A stretch of 64,000 bases of DNA from Branchiostoma floridae (taxonomy: Eukaryota > Chordata > Leptocardii > Amphioxiformes > Branchiostomatidae), in contig NC_049992.1 in the NCBI RefSeq assembly GCF_000003815.2, positions 1,363,724-1,427,723 on the forward strand, written 5' to 3'. This document shows positions 31,130 to 45,475 of this stretch, one piece after another (the first letter of the stretch is position 1; each line of letters begins with the position of its first letter). A program made the translations under genes and the position numbers. The notes beneath the pieces were generated by a model. The model ran no database searches. It saw only the letters and a program-made list of their open reading frames with translations, and was not told the origin of the DNA.

Positions 31130-34100
31130 CATGTAGATATCTTTATCAAGATCTGAGCTTTAAAACCACTTGTGTTGCCGGGTGCCGCACGCCATTGTAC
31201 TCCAGAGCTTCATCAACAGCTATGATAATGAATCATTCACAGACTTTTATGATCCTGAAATCAACAGAACCGTTCACAAGGACCTGGAGAGCTGAACTGA
31301 CGGTCTCAGCGCGGAGCGAAAAAAAAAATGACCACACGTATGAAGGAGTCAGCAGTACATCGATGTGTCTGAATATCTCTTACCGTAAGTATTTACACTT
31401 AAGGGCGGAATTTTTTAACGTCCGAACAACGATAAGGTATGGCAAGTAAGGTTATCCGATATCAGATAATTTATGATAGATTTTACAAGTTAGTTTGCGA
31501 AACGACTGTTCACTCCGATGGACTGATAACACATGTGAAAAGACATACCCTATATTGGACATCCCCCCCTTTTTTTCAAATTACAGGGAGGCGCATGTAG
31601 TCATGAGTGACCGATTAAAACCGCTAATTTCATACTCTGATTGCTTCTACGCTGCCGACTGAAAGTTTGTATTAATGCTTAACCAGGGAGCCCGATGGAG
31701 GCTGTTAATGGCGGGACCGTATAGAGTGGCGACGTGTCTGAGTAGATAACGATATGGTAATGCAAACTCGTCATCGTTGTTCGCCCGGAGAATGGGTTTA
31801 TGGGTGGGCACAGGCCGGGTACTGGGGGCAACAGTCGATGGCCGGAGTGTATGCGTACTAACTGGGGACTATACTATTATAGTCCCCGAATTGTGCGACA
31901 AACTAAAGAATCCGGGAATGCTCACACAGTCGGATGGTGACTCATACTTTTCTGGGAGTACGAACTGAGCGTGAAACAGATGAAATGTAAATGCAAATAA
32001 GTTGCGCAACGACCTAAGCTCTCAGTGCTGTGTGTAAAGGCCTCAAGTTTGGCTCTCCGCGTTCTTTCCAATAGTCTACAGTCAGAAATACCTCTCAGGA
32101 CACGTTTTACATTTGATTTAACCACCCCAGATATCGTTTCATCTCCCGCTCGTCGTTAACGGAATCACTGTAACGGGGGTAATGTTATTTCCACCCCTTC
32201 ATTCACGCCAGCCTTCCGTAAAAACCATCTACTTCAGAGGTGGGAGATTTATTACGTCTTATCTTAAAGAGGTTTATATTGTGCACTGATAGGTGTTACT
32301 GGTCACAAAGCCAGCTTTATGACCGTAATTACCTCAGGAGCAGCATTCCGTTCTCTGGTTCTGACCCTGCTGTAGACGACAACAAGCTCTATAGGCTCCG
32401 GGGTTAGTCCATCGGATCCGATTGCTTTCGCATCAAGTGATATGTCAAAGAGATACCGGGGGAGGCTCAATTTGACGGCAGGAGGATTTTGATTGCATCT
32501 TTCTTCTTTCACAAGTGTCTGTCGGACAGTGTTACGTGTGTGCTGATTGGTTTCCTGAAGGGCTGCATGTCGTTTGACGCATGGACGAATGGAGAAACTA
32601 CAGCGCGATGTTCTGAAGCTCCGAATCTACTGATAAAGGTACGTGGACATTTTTTTTTTGGCCATGATAACGTGGTTAGAGTACATGCAACGTCCTTTCC
32701 GAGACCCTATCCGAAGGTTGGTACTCGTTGTTAACCTGAGTGAAGTGAAGAAAGTCGTGTTAAGCGCCTTTCCCAAGGACACAAGATCGGTGACATGACA
32801 AGTTTCCTCGGAACTCCTCGTTGAATCCGTGTAATGTTTCCTGTAACGTGTGAGGTCGGGAGAGAAGGAAAGTGTTTCCGTCACATTTTCTGGTCTTTGA
32901 GCGTATGGGGGGTTCTTCCGACCCCCCCAGCCCCCCCCCCCGGCTACGGGCATGAACGTGGTTATACCCTATAAACCAGAATCCGTGTAATGTTTCCTGT
33001 CACGCGTGAGATCGGGAGAGGAGGAAATTGCTCCCGTCAAACGCTGGCTGCATTGTTCAGATAAAGAATGAAATGCGCTACATGTAGGACTATTTCTGAA
33101 GAAGGGATCAAGCAGCATTTTGCAGATAAGGAATGAAACGTCCGAATGAAATCGTAAAAGTAGGACTTATTTGAACGGGGGATCAAACGCTGGGGTTGGC
33201 GAGGGCCATTCTGTTAATTGGAAATGAAAGTGGAGTGTCAGGGATTGGCTCCGAGGTAATATCGTGTGAGGAAAGGTCGTGATATCCTGATCTTTTGCAG
33301 TTATGTTCTGTCAGGTCCACCTGTCTGATTCTGCAGACACTCGGATGTGGAGAGGTTGGATGTTAGGAGTTAGGCAAATGCTGGTTGAATATTACTCTGG
33401 GGTGTATCACACATCATAGAATGCAATTTCGTGTTGCATTGTTGCCCTGGTATATAACATTGATTGGAAAAAGTATAGACTAAAATAACAATAGGGACAA
33501 TTACAAGTGGAAACAAAAGACTATTTTAATAAGAACCGAAATGGAATTCCTTTTTCTCGATTCTCCCCCTAACGCATCTAATGTTACTACCAATACAATT
33601 ATAGTCAAGAAAACGTGAAATGAAGTATCATTATCATTATAGCTTACGTTCCAAACTACAATAGACACAACCCAAAATGAAGCAATTTACTTCAAACATC
33701 AGATTTTTTCTACCTTTGACGTCAGAAGGTAATCAGTAAACCTTTATGGAAACAACTGCAAATAGACTTCCGATGGGAAGAAAATACAGAAGAGACATCT
33801 TCAGGCTGTTTCTGACAACCCCTTGGTAAGGCTGAACGTACTGATGGAATATGTGATGTGAGGCCCATTATAGAGGCGCCCACGCGTACATTTGTACCAC
33901 CAAACTTTGTCAAAACTGCCTCTCCAACTTCCCTGACGACATGAATGAAGAGGATGCTGTAGAGAATTGATTTGTTACCAGGAAGACGAGCTGAGAATAT
34001 AGAACAAAAACTCTCAGACTGGGGCCTTAAGGTGAAACTGGTGCATACACAGAATAAAGAGACTCACGGATGGTGTATACACAGTAATACCTGCACAGTA

Positions 34101-37100
34101 TTCACAAAGGATTATCAGGGAGGTTTGAAAAACTCCTTGGGATCATATACTATTTATATAAGCTTCCGTAAACCCAAATAAAAAAGCCAATTTACTGCAA
34201 GTGCAAGGTCTTTTCTGGACGTAATGAAATAAACCCGTGGAGACACACAACTTTAATGAAGTTTTAGAAATACAGCAGACAGGTTCATTCGTTTTGGCAG
34301 CTCTGGTAAGACTGAATATGTTAGAATATAAGAGGACCGAACTTCGTCAAATATGGCTTTTAACTTTCTACGTGTTATGAAATCGGATGATGTAGGCAGA
34401 CGGTTTGATATAGAGACCTGAAGTCTACTTGAATGCTGTGTAATGGCTCAGTTTAGATTTGTCTATTCTTCTGTTTATTTGTTTTGTATATGTTACAGAC
34501 AATGTGTTATAGACAAGATTTCTGATACTGTCGTCAATGAATAAAATACCAAAAAGAACGCTAAAAAAGTCACATTTGCCTGGGGGTCATCTGATATTCA
34601 TGGATGCATTCAAGTATTGTTTGTTTGTTTGTTTGTTTGTTTGTTTATTTTCAAACGCCTAGGTGGCCTATTCAGTTTAGACAAAATGATTTTCAATAGG
34701 TTTCACATACAAGGACGTAATAAAATCTACCGACGTTTGCTATTTTCATATGTCCTATATTTCCTGAGTCCCATGGAAACCAATAAATCGCTATAGAGCT
34801 GCCCAGATTAATGTTTTTAAAGTTGACCGTATAAACTAAAGTGTGAAGACTTGGTAATCAGGCATTATCTTAAGTGCATTAGATGTTGATATAGTTTGGA
34901 CTGAACACACGGGACTCACGTAAGAGTACATATTAAGTGATAGGTTCCCACAGGAGAAGCGATGCTTGACGTTGATTTTAGTTCTAGATGTCGTTTCTAT
35001 CAATAATGCATACTAACCACTTCAGGTGGCCCACGCGTAATTCGTTTATTTCACGTTTCAAGCGAGATTAGAGCTATATTTAGATATCTTGCTAACGGGA
35101 ACTACTTTGAAGGCATTTGTATTCCGTCTGTATTCCCTCTATCGTAAATGCAAGTTCGTCCGGAGATTGTGTTAGGAATTGGCAATAGAACTTTACAGTC
35201 TTCCACCAGAGGGTCTGATCTGTATGCAGGCGGTGCGGGGCTCTTCTGAGGAAGGAACGAGTTTCTTGAAGTTTTGATGTTCTGGGACAAGTTTCTTGAG
35301 AAGGGGAAATCAAGGAGAGGGCATACGTTTATGAAGGTTAGAAATCCCTGTAAAAAATATTCAGATCTCTACAACTTGTTTAAAAAACGAGATTTGTTTC
35401 CAGACGTTTCGAGTGACATCCATCACTCTTCTTCAGCGTCACTAGAATAAACTAGCAGAACGTCCCAAGAATTGTATGCAATAGTAAAGATTGAATTGTA
35501 TCCGAATAAGGAAAAATATACCGGGACAATTGACCATTGTGATTCGAATATTTGTCTAATAAGGATCACCCCAGTACCGACAGATAACTGTTGGAAGAGG
35601 CAGAGATTTTGACTTGGATATGTCCTGATATATAAGGCAGGTGCATCTTTAATCAATGATAACTATGTCAGAAACAACACTGCGGGATGAACAGGATGTT
35701 GTTGAGAGATATGAAGAAAGACTGCTTGCAGCTGTAGAGTGTCCAGACCACTGCAGTAACAGAACACAGTAGACAATTATGTCCTGATATATAGCGCAGG
35801 CTCATATTCAATCAATGACAACTATATATAACTATCGGACTATTGACTATTCTGATACCAAGGGTCACGCCATATCTTCCTGGGTTAAAGGATCACCAAG
35901 ATACCGACAAATGCCTATTTTGAGAGACTGAGATTTTTACTTTGGTACGTCTGGAAATCTATGAGAATGATGATGATGATGCCCGGACAGGGTATGTACA
36001 GATCATCAGATGAATCAACTGAATAAAGAGGTAGATGATGTTATGTAAAACGTATTCGTTAATCATTGATATCAAGTAAGGAATCTTAGGAAGTTATTGC
36101 TCTGTTTGATATGCAAACATTAAGACAGCGGGGACGTTTTTATGGGCTGAAAAACTAATCTGTAAATCTTGGTCCTTAAACTGATGACAACTCCTCTAGT
36201 AGACAGTTTAGAAACATAAAAATACATTAAAATCGTGCAAAGACGAAAAAGGTCCGTTTCTGAGGGATTCATTGCTGTAGGACGGCAAAAATTGCACCCA
36301 ATCTTCAACTGAACCTCGCGACCATTCACATTGTATTTGCCATTCGCAGCGGTGTTCTGAGGAAGTCCGCCATTTAGTATGCAGTATTCCATACCGGCCG
36401 TGGGTGCTCAGATTTTCTAGCCAACAAAACTATAATTTTGAATTATTATAAAAAGACGAAAAATGTCAATTTCTGTAGAATTTATTGCTGTAGGATGGCA
36501 GCAATTGCATGCAATCTACCACTGACCCTCGCGACCATCCGAATTTTGTTTCCCATTCGCAGCAGAGTTCTCGTGGAATCTGCCGGCCCACCATAGTTTT
36601 AGTATGCAGCATAACACAACACATTTTGTTTGCCATTCGCAACAATGTTCTGAGGAAGCCTACCATTTAGTATGCAGTATAGCATACCAAATTTTGCTTG
36701 CTACTCGCTGCAGAGTTCTTGGGGAATCTGCCGGCCCACCATAGTTTTAGTATGCAGCATAACACACCACCCGTGGGTGCTCGGATATTCCAACCATGAC
36801 AGACAGATACACAAAGCAATAAAACCCACGTAGGGAGACTCTGCCCTTTTCAAAGACAAGACTGCTCGACTTGTAGGCAATCAAATTTGTTACGCCAGTG
36901 CCATTTGTTCTGTCATTATTCATAGTGGATGCAGTTTTACCTTATTACTAACATGACTTTCATGCCGGCTAAACTTTCACCCAGCTAAGGTTAACTAAGG
37001 TTAAGTGGAGCTCAAGTTGACGTTAAGATGAAAAAAATCAAGGCAATTCAATTTGAATTCTTAATTAATATCTAACATCGCCGACATACATTTCTAAAAA

Positions 37101-37700
37101 AAACTTATCCTGACTGCCGTCGATAGTTATGATTTAAATACGGGCATTAATAAGAAAACGACAATTCAGCCTTTTGTACATGTGCTGCAAGAGTTTTAAT
37201 GTCAATGGCAATAAACAATTCTCTCAAAATGCAAATCAACGCCGCCGCTCTATAGGCACGTAACTGGGTAATGCCAAACGATATCCCGGTCTTTTCATTT
37301 GACATTTCTCTTCGTATGTTTTCGCTATGGTCATTCCAGTAACACTGCAAAGCTATGAGCATTGAACAAAATGAAATCCGTTCAATGCCACCCACATATA
37401 AAAGTTTGTGAATGTCAGAATCAGTGGGAGGTCCGTCGATGAAGGTTAGACATCCAGGTAATAAGATACGCCAAGAAACAACTACTCAAGCAACTGGATG
37501 TGATCTTGGGCGTCAGTTTTCGTTTCCAAAATCATATCAAGTTGCTTTAGTAACTGTTTTTTAGCGAATCAGTGAGGTCGTCAAACAAATGCAGAACAAG
37601 CCAAAGGCATACAGAAGAAAGCTTCCATCTAATGTTATATAGAACCGATACCATTTATACAATCTCAAGGCTGATCCTGTGAGTCAGATTATAGAATCAC
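31130..37700. other. Gene-poor intergenic stretch with diverged duplications
   Basis: I see no supported gene. Local duplications: a GAATCCGTGTAATGTTTCCTGT block at 32822 and 32979; a GTAGGACT(T)ATTT...GGGATCAA block near 33083 and 33155; a TGTCCTGATATATA block at about 35620 and 35778; and three related units in 36230-36800 sharing GCCATTCGCA(G/A)C, GTTCT(G/T)(A/G/T)GG and TTTAGTATGCAG. A SINE remnant (AAGCGCCTTTCCCAAGG) lies at about 32745-32800 and a (GTTT)n tract at 34617-34648. Confidence 0.55.
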
Positions 37701-37739
37701 TGCTAAAGAGGCCATGAGACAAACATACACAAGGTCCAG

Positions 37740-38195
37740 ACCTAAATGGAACAGTCACATGACATGCAATCTGCTAGAGAGTTCGGTAGGAGCTTCTTGC
37801 GTATATATGATGAATTTCACTTTATAATGGAATGCTCTAGATATGCTAGTTTACGTAATGAATTATTATTATTTCTCGAATCAAGTACAACAGATTTCAA
37901 GAAACCCGATGCCACAAATAGATTTGTATATATTTTTAGATGTCAGAACTCACATAATGCAAAAATAGGAAAATATATCAAGGACTGCTCTGCTATTAGA
38001 AAGAATACTGTAACTAATGATTAGCCTACTCTATTGTAATACTATACGAAAGAATTATGTTAACCCTAATTATTGTTATGTTAAGTAGGTTGCTAAGCTT
38101 TATCCTATACCTCTGTTTTGTCCTTTGTGTAATAGTTGTTGCTATACATTGACATTGCATCATGTACAATTGTCGTGCAATAAATTTCTATGAAT
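37740..38195 (+). pseudogene. 5'-truncated non-LTR element, 3' end
   Basis: ORF 37746-38024 contains DEFHFIMECSRYASLRNELL, the H-F-x-x-E-C-x-x-Y-x-x-L-R signature at the C-terminus of many non-LTR ORF2 proteins. It ends at TAG/TAA near 38023 and is followed by a 3' UTR ending in GCAATAAATTTCTATGAAT near 38190. Confidence 0.7.
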
Positions 38196-39584
38196 ATAAA
38201 TCAGTAATTAGATTCTAGTCCGTTAATACTAGGTATATAACTTTTATGTCCCTGTTTTATGTACAGGTAGATTAGCTACTTACAAATGTATGTATCGTAG
38301 GTAACGGAAGTAATCAAGTATCTAAGGAACAGATTTACAGAATTCAGATCGGCACGGCCTTTTCCTACACATGTAAGTTTGCTTCTTGTGAAATAGATAA
38401 GTTCTAAAGTCTAAGTATCCAAGGCTGCTCGCTTTGTACGCAATTAACCGTGGAATTCTGAACGCCTGTTCCTGGTAAGTCTCCTGACGTACGTTAGCCT
38501 CCGCACATTTCAGGGATTACGGTCTTTCTCTGTGGCGTCCATGTTCTTACGGAGTTAAGCAATTACACTGGGAATTCTAAACGTCTATCCCTTACATTTC
38601 TGTTGATTGAATATTAGCTATCTTATGTGCGGGTTTTCATAATTACCAACAGGGAAGCACTCAAAAGCATTTCCAGTGAGGTACTATCATACCCGGCAAC
38701 CTCGGTTCCATACAGGAAAGATAATCATCATATCTTAACCGAATGAACGACCAAGCGTTGGTTATAGGAACCCTTATAGGGACCGTTATAGGAACCGACC
38801 ATGAATTTTGGCACCCTATAGACCGAAGTAAGGCAGGTCATTAACCCTTAATTACCACCCACGTACCAACACGTTAAAAGTCGTGTCGCTGAACTTAAGG
38901 CTTGTATAAAAGAATATTAGATTGAGACAAATTAAGGTCAACCCCTGGGGCCACATGATATAACCGACGACTGTTGACGTTGTAGGTAACATAATGTTGG
39001 CTTACGCCTATTTCTGACATTTCTCTTGACATTACCTGAGGAGTTATATTTATTGCTGCGAGATTTCGTATTGCTTTAAGCTTAAAGGCAATTAAATGTG
39101 CGCTTTCAAACGTCTACTTCTGACATTTGTCTTGGTGACGGCTTAACATCGTGTATACATGCAGGTTTTCGTAATTGCCAACAAGGCTTTTCTGTCTTCT
39201 TGCACACGCAATGCATACATTTACTGTGTTACATATGTTAGGCAAAAGTTACGTTTACTTAAAAGTCGACAGTTTACTTTGCAATCCACCGTGTAACAGT
39301 ACTGGAAGGTAGACTTAGGCAATCTCTTTCCATATCCCTTTAACTCGAATATCGAAGTCAGTTACTCATTCATAATACCTGAGTGGAGTGCGTAGAGACG
39401 TGTTTTCCGATGATATATATTAATCTCATAGTAGCCTGAGTATCCGCCTGGTTAGTTGTGAGGGAAGGGGGTATGGGCGCCCCGATAACAAGGCTGATGT
39501 TCAATTTTCTTAGTTTTTCTAGTGTATTATTATTTTTCGAGACTTATTTAAGTGCTTATGTTATGCAAGGACGATCATGGTATT

Positions 39585-39815
39585 GACACAATATGTAAAT
39601 ATGTCTCCATGTGTTTCAAAAGGAGAGAAGAACATGTTTAGATGCAGCCATTAAAGATTGTAACACATAGTGCCTTAGTTCCTTTTCCATTTAGACTAGT
39701 TTAAAAGCATTGTATAAGTTTAGTTTTTTCTTCTGCATCCATAAGACCATATGTGGTCCTCTTGTGCATTTAGCCCTCGGGCATGAATATGCAATAAAGA
39801 TTATCTATTATATCA
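39585..39815 (+). pseudogene. Short 3' end of a non-LTR element
   Basis: KYVSMCFKRREEHV then stop (about 39597-39641), then a 3' UTR ending TTTAGCCCTCGGGCATGAATATGCAATAAAGATTATC near 39810. The end matches the element at 41690-42040, so both are 5'-truncated copies of one family. Confidence 0.65.
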
Positions 39816-40689
39816 ACGGGTCACAACACCAGCATAGCGCTGCCTATGATCACCGTTCGCAGTTCTAATAAAATAAAATAAAAAGAAGAAAATCAATACG
39901 ATGATAATCCAGTGATATACTTTTCTCGTATTGATATTAATTTCCGATGCCGACTTGCTTTGCAACCTCGACCTTCTGTCGAAATGTACGAACTATTGAA
40001 ACGTTTCGCCCAGACTGAAGATGCACCCCCCCCCCTTCTTGCAACTTTGCCGAGAACCGTGTAATCAACCTTTTTGCTCAAGAAGACAAACCGAGGTCTT
40101 CACAATATGGACAATTTCCTTCCCACGCTTGCCCTTCAACAATTTTGTTATGCCCATTTCAGGAACACTCCAAAGAATTTCCAACTAGGGAATGTTCAAT
40201 AAAAGCTCGTCCGAACCTGTTCCTGTACTCAGCAACCCGTATTCTGAAGCACCGCCCACATAAACGAGGTTTAAGATAAAGGTCAAAATCAGAGAAAGGT
40301 CGTTTCATAAAAAGAACATTGAATTACTGGATAAGCCAAGGCTGTTTGTAGGCGATCGCCAGTGGAATTCTAACCGCCTGTTCCTGGTATTCCCCTTGAT
40401 ATTCCCTTTGTTACATGTGTGGTGGTTACCAGCAACAGACGAATGGGTTTTCAGCGAAGGTCAACACCGGAGAAAGGTCGCCTCGCAGAACAAACTTCAG
40501 GTCTATAAACAGAATGTGCCCCCTTATGTAAAACCAATACCATTTCAGCACACAAAAGCCGACCACTAGGGACCATGTATATTAACATACCGCCGGCTTC
40601 AGCTCAAACAACGTTTACAATAGAGGAGGGTGGCTGAGGGTGAGTGGCATTTGGAAAGACATGAAAAGCGCTGCGTAAAAGCCATAATG

Positions 40690-40833
40690 TCTACGTGATA
40701 TATGTGACAACCCCATCTACAATATATGTATACAATATATATGTATATATGCTGTCATATGTATGTGGATTTTGGCGATCTCTCCCCCCCTCTCTCTCTA
40801 TACACACATATATATATATATATATATACATAC

Positions 40834-40875
<42 letters not shown>

Positions 40876-40897
40876 CTCCTCTCTCTCTCTCTCTTTA

Positions 40898-40964
<67 letters not shown>

Positions 40965-41025
40965 TTTGCCACGATATGTGTATCGTGTATCTCTGCGATC
41001 TCTCTCTATCTCATATATATATTAT
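40690..41025. repeat. (TA)n / (TG)n / (TC)n microsatellite cluster
   Basis: Long AT tracts at 40808-40852 and 40899-40963, a TG tract at 40855-40875 and TC tracts on either side. Every ORF over it is a repeat artefact. Confidence 0.95.
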
Positions 41026-41459
41026 ACAGAAATCTTTATTGACACGACGTTATCAGGCACAATGTGTTCACTCCATAGACTGAAATTGTTAATCTAATTA
41101 GAGAGTACTTGGGGCGTTTTGAAGACTAAATGCTTTTTGATGCACATGGTGCTAATGGGTACTTTCTCGTATAACATGAAATAGTGTGCATTTATCACTT
41201 CCTAGTATCAATATCTATCGGACAATGACGCTCCCACAGCTTCTGGAGTGGAATGCCGGGTCACCTCCGTCCGTTTACGTAAGGTTCTGACTCATCAGAG
41301 CCTGTCTCACACAACAAATACCCGGGTTCTATTTTTCACCACACGACCACATGACACAAGCGACTACAAACAGACGCAAATACATGATTATCCATCTATC
41401 ATAGCGTACAAACACGTCAACATAACCGACATGCGTACATGTACATCTCTTCTTACGTA

Positions 41460-41530
41460 AGGTAAGTTGGTGTGTTACGCCGAACGGCGGTTATACCGGC
41501 TATATAGATACAGATACAGATAGGTTGAGA
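41460..41530 (+). repeat. Single unit of the satellite found at 55255-55540
   Basis: GTGTGTTACGCCGAACGGCGGTTATACCGGCTATATAGATACAGATACAG is nearly identical to the units near 55367 and 55425, 14 kb away. Confidence 0.8.
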
Positions 41531-41684
41531 CAGGGGCTTACACCATAGGTCTGTTTTACTCACAGAAGAATGATGGGAATTAGGTGACAAAAATAAATAT
41601 TATCACAAATTCGTGTCCTTGGGATAACTGAAGTTTAACAACAGATGATAGTGTAAGAACACAACGTGAGTAATGTGAGTAATT

Positions 41685-42040
41685 CTCTGCAACGACAGAT
41701 GTGCAGAGAATGAAGTACATTTTCTTTTAGAATGCCCACTATACACTGAGATGCGCACATCTCTCATAAATGCACTACAACTAGATAATGAATATGTGTG
41801 TTTAAGTAAGGAACAAATGTTCAACTACATTATGACAACTAATAGATATAACGCACTCGAAAAGATTTGTAAATTTGTTCACACAAGTTTCAAAAAGAGA
41901 GAAGAGACTATGTAGAGACTACTAGTATGTAGATTTTAGATGATATAAGATGTAACCTGTTTCACGTATACTAGTACTTAAGTTATCCAACCTAATGCAT
42001 TTAGCCCATATTGGGCAGGAATATGCAATAAAGATCATCA
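41685..42040 (+). pseudogene. 5'-truncated non-LTR element, 3' end
   Basis: The plus-strand frame 41690-41914 reads CAENEVHFLLECPLYTEMR and ends KFVHTSFKKREETM, then TAG. This is the same C-terminal signature as at 37746 and a close match to 39597. The 3' end TTTAGCCCATATTGGGCAGGAATATGCAATAAAGATCATC lies at about 42000-42037. Confidence 0.75.
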
Positions 42041-42719
42041 TTGTCAATGTACACGTGAAACAGGGTGTACAGATGCGTTACTGGTGTATATTACAGCTCT
42101 ATATCATTTCTATATAACTGACTGAGGCCCTGACCAAAGCTTTCGACCGTCTCCCAAGACGACAAGAGCCGAAAACATATCTTTTGTACCATTGCGGGGT
42201 TGGGGTGGGGGGTGGGGGTGTTACTTTTTAGAAAAAAAAATATCCACGATTTCAATGATATGTGTTTGCATGAAATACGTATATAGATAATTTTTGCAGT
42301 GTACTCAACATAGAAAACATGATTAGATAACATACATCTTTCGACATTGCGTCAGACACATTCTCCGAGGAAACGTATTTCACTGCATCCACGGCACACT
42401 GTTAATACATTCCCCCAAGGACGGGTAGCTTTTGATAGATGTACCCATTTCCTCACAAATCCATACAGGAAACTGGTGGATTACGGGAGTGCTTTGGATC
42501 TAAATCCGATCCGCGGGGTTTGATTGATGGTTACATTAAAAGCAAAGTTCTTCCCGAAATCGATGGTGCATCGGGCGGCGCCCATCTCCGTCTCTGTAGC
42601 TCTTGGGCCACACAACGTTGTGCAATCACCACAGCAGGGGCCCAGTCCACTGGTAGTGTGTGATTAGCTCTTATGCTGAGTGTTGAGCAGAGAAAAACAT
42701 GTGACATTTTCTCAAGTTT

Positions 42720-42806
42720 TTGGCATCACTCGGCCGGGATAGAAATCAAAGCACATCGAATGCAAGATGAACACTCTACCCACTTGGCCATTGTCCCAGT
42801 GCCTGA
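42720..42806 (-). other. tRNA-like head of a SINE
   Basis: Read on the minus strand, GGACAATGGCCAAGTGGGTAGAG gives an A-box-like start and TTGATTTCTATCCCGGCC the T-arm region, with a CATC/GATG stem around TTGCATT. The T loop lacks the canonical TTCGA, which argues against a working tRNA. Confidence 0.4.
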
Positions 42807-43309
42807 TGGAACACTAGTGTGCCACTGGAGTTCTTTCAAACATACGTCATAATTACTCCACGCTAGAGTCCCGTGAGTGTGTGGATGATGGAGTGAGGAA
42901 TCATAGTGCCTTTATACACCCAATAGGGAAATTCGCTAGATTACAGCTACGAGAATAATCAATTTTACAGCACACCTTCCTGCGTTCCGTTGAATGCCAA
43001 ATGATCTTTATTTGCTCTCTCCCATCAATGGGCCACAGCAATGTAACATAGACATAGACATACACTCAACAAAACAATGAAATCATAAATAACTAGACAC
43101 AAGTTGCAAATGAAATCAATAAAACAAAGCCACCAATTGTACATCAGTTAAAAGGAAATGAAATATTATCAATATAAGGGCAGAACCAAAATCATAGTAA
43201 TATTAAACTTCATGAACAAAAGTGAAATCATAAAACCTGACATGAACTTATGTGGAACAAATAACAATTTTTCAAATGAATAAACAAATAAATAAATAAA
43301 GAGTTGAAG

Positions 43310-43740
43310 GTAGCATGCAAAGTCCAGTGGTAAGCGGCCCTGCCTCTGGAACCAGAAGCCGTGAGTTCGTATTTCCTTGATGTATCCACAAAAAAGAACC
43401 TTTACTTAGTAGACTGCCGTGGTCATGATGGAAATCATTTTACAAATATCTTACTGATTTCGGAAACATTCATGACGGCCGCAAAAATAGGCACAAATAT
43501 CTGGAATGCAGTGAGAATTTCTAGAATACGATACTAATTCCCAGAAATATACAAAGAATTTTATTCAGACGGCAATTTGGCTGTATCCGCTACTCCTGTG
43601 AAGGGCTGGGGCCTTTAGCGGCCCTGCCTCTGGAACCAGAAGCCGGGAGTTCATATTACCTTGCCTTATCCACAGAACAAGAACCTTAAGTTAGTGAATT
43701 GCCGTGATAGTAATAAACAATCTTACAGCACATCCTGACA
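43310..43740 (+). repeat. Duplicated tRNA-like / SINE unit, 2 copies about 290 bp apart
   Basis: GCGGCCCTGCCTCTGGAACCAGAAGCCG(T/G)GAGTTC occurs at 43334 and 43617, followed in both by related TATCCACA, AGAACCTT and TTGCCGTG blocks. AGTGGTAAGCGG is A-box-like and GAGTTC is a partial B box. Confidence 0.55.
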
Positions 43741-45082
43741 TCCTGAGATCTGAAATATCCTGTCTACCGAGGCCGCAGGCTAGAGATGTTTTCTTCCCTG
43801 GATGTACGTCCTCCTTTTATAACTCAATAAGCACTAACTTGAAATTTCATCAAAGAAGGCACATTTAGAATCCTCTACGCCATTGAATTAAAGGTCTGAT
43901 TTCAAGGCAACTGCACTTTCAACATTGTCGAAGGCATCTATCAATAACTGATATATTCTTTTTGGAACGCATGCCTGCATTTGGAGCACAGGAATGCTAG
44001 CGTTACCAAAATGAAAAAAAAAATATGCACAGTGGATGCACTTGAAGATAGAAGGAAAATGTCCAGACTTTGCATGATGTACGAAATGACCAACAAACTG
44101 GTGGACTTAACGTTACCGACTGACAAGTACAATGTACAAGTACAACTTATTCAAATGCTGCTTTTCTATGGTTCACAATGAGCCGAACATTTTTTTTGCA
44201 ACCAGATCCTTCTGGCAGCACGTAAGAAACGTGATAGCTTTGATAGTAACTGAGTTTAAAGGTTGCACACCACAGAAACTTCCATTCGTCGACATCTCTA
44301 TCGAACCCGGGGCAAACCTCTGATTGTAAGTTTTTAATGTAACTTCGTATCTTCAAACCTCCTTGTATCTTCAAATGGCACTGAACAGTTTTCTATGTTC
44401 TTCTCTCAAGATGTAAAGAACTATCGTCAATGATATTTAATCATCCCAAAGACATTTTGTCCTTGGGCAGTTCAGGAAGAAGCCGAGTTCCCTGTGATAA
44501 AAGTGATGACTCCTGAATGAGAAGGAAACTACGGGACAGATGAGACAAACTGTTAACAGCTAAAGCTTTCATGAACGATGCTTTTCACTCAATATTGTGT
44601 TTCTCCTTGATCAAAGCTTCACATTTCTCGTTAGTGGGCGGGCCGACTACTCTATCGTCGCAGCCGGGGGCTGTCTGCAGCGGCTGTCATTCGGCACTAC
44701 TAGTAACTCAGGCGACCTCAATACAGCAGCACTTTCACTAGCGTTTGTATATCTGTCTGTCTGTCTGTCAACAAGATTTATCTATTTATTTATCAACAAG
44801 ATAACTCAAGAACGGCTGGATGGATTAGTTACATACTTGGTGTGTTGGTAGGGTGTGATGAAAGCTGGAAATGATTAGATTTTAACCCCCCTAGCAGCTT
44901 CCCTTGGGACTGCAGCGCTACTTCCGTTTTTCTCTAGTTACGCTTGATTTTCTGCTTGTTTTTAAGTCTGGTGGTTTTCTAATGTTCAGCGTTTGACGTC
45001 ACATTCTATTTTTGCTTCCACTTCCCACCCGGAGGCTGAGGTGCGGATGTTGGTGACGCCCGGAGCGTACCTGACGCGCAGG

Positions 45083-45475
45083 TGGTTCAAAATGGTTAAT
45101 TGGAGGGGCACGACGTGAAGTGGCCGTTATAGACGTTATTTTCGTCCTCCTCCTCCTCATCATCCGGGCGTGCTGGTTGCACGGATGGACATGACTCTCC
45201 TCCTCCATCCCTCCCTATCCTCCATAGCCTTGGGCAGTTCTTCAGCCGAACAGCCAGTATCTTCACAAAGTTCTTTATTTTCCTCAATGAAATGTAAATG
45301 AGAAAAAAATGGGTGATGTGATGTGAGGTGAACTGTGGATGAGTCTATAAAGACAGGTGAAATCAGTAGTGCTTGTGTTAAGAGCTGGTAGAGCTAGTGT
45401 GTAATGAAAAGCCTTCCCTAACTCGCAGGGTGTTCAAAATGGTTAATTAGAGGGGCGAGACGTGAAGTGGCCTCC
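45083..45475 (-). mobile_element. RTE-like 3' tail and duplicated flanking block
   Basis: The minus strand at about 45140-45290 ends in a W-R-I-G-R-D-G...SVQPARPD segment, the same as at 24650-24725, with a (GAG/GAT)n tail. The flanking block TTCAAAATGGTTAATT(G/A)GAGGGGC(A/G) occurs at 45087 and 45432. Confidence 0.5.

Noticed and set aside
40690-41100. ORFs of 68-123 residues rich in Tyr-Ile
   Set aside because: They are translations of (TA)n and (TC)n microsatellites.
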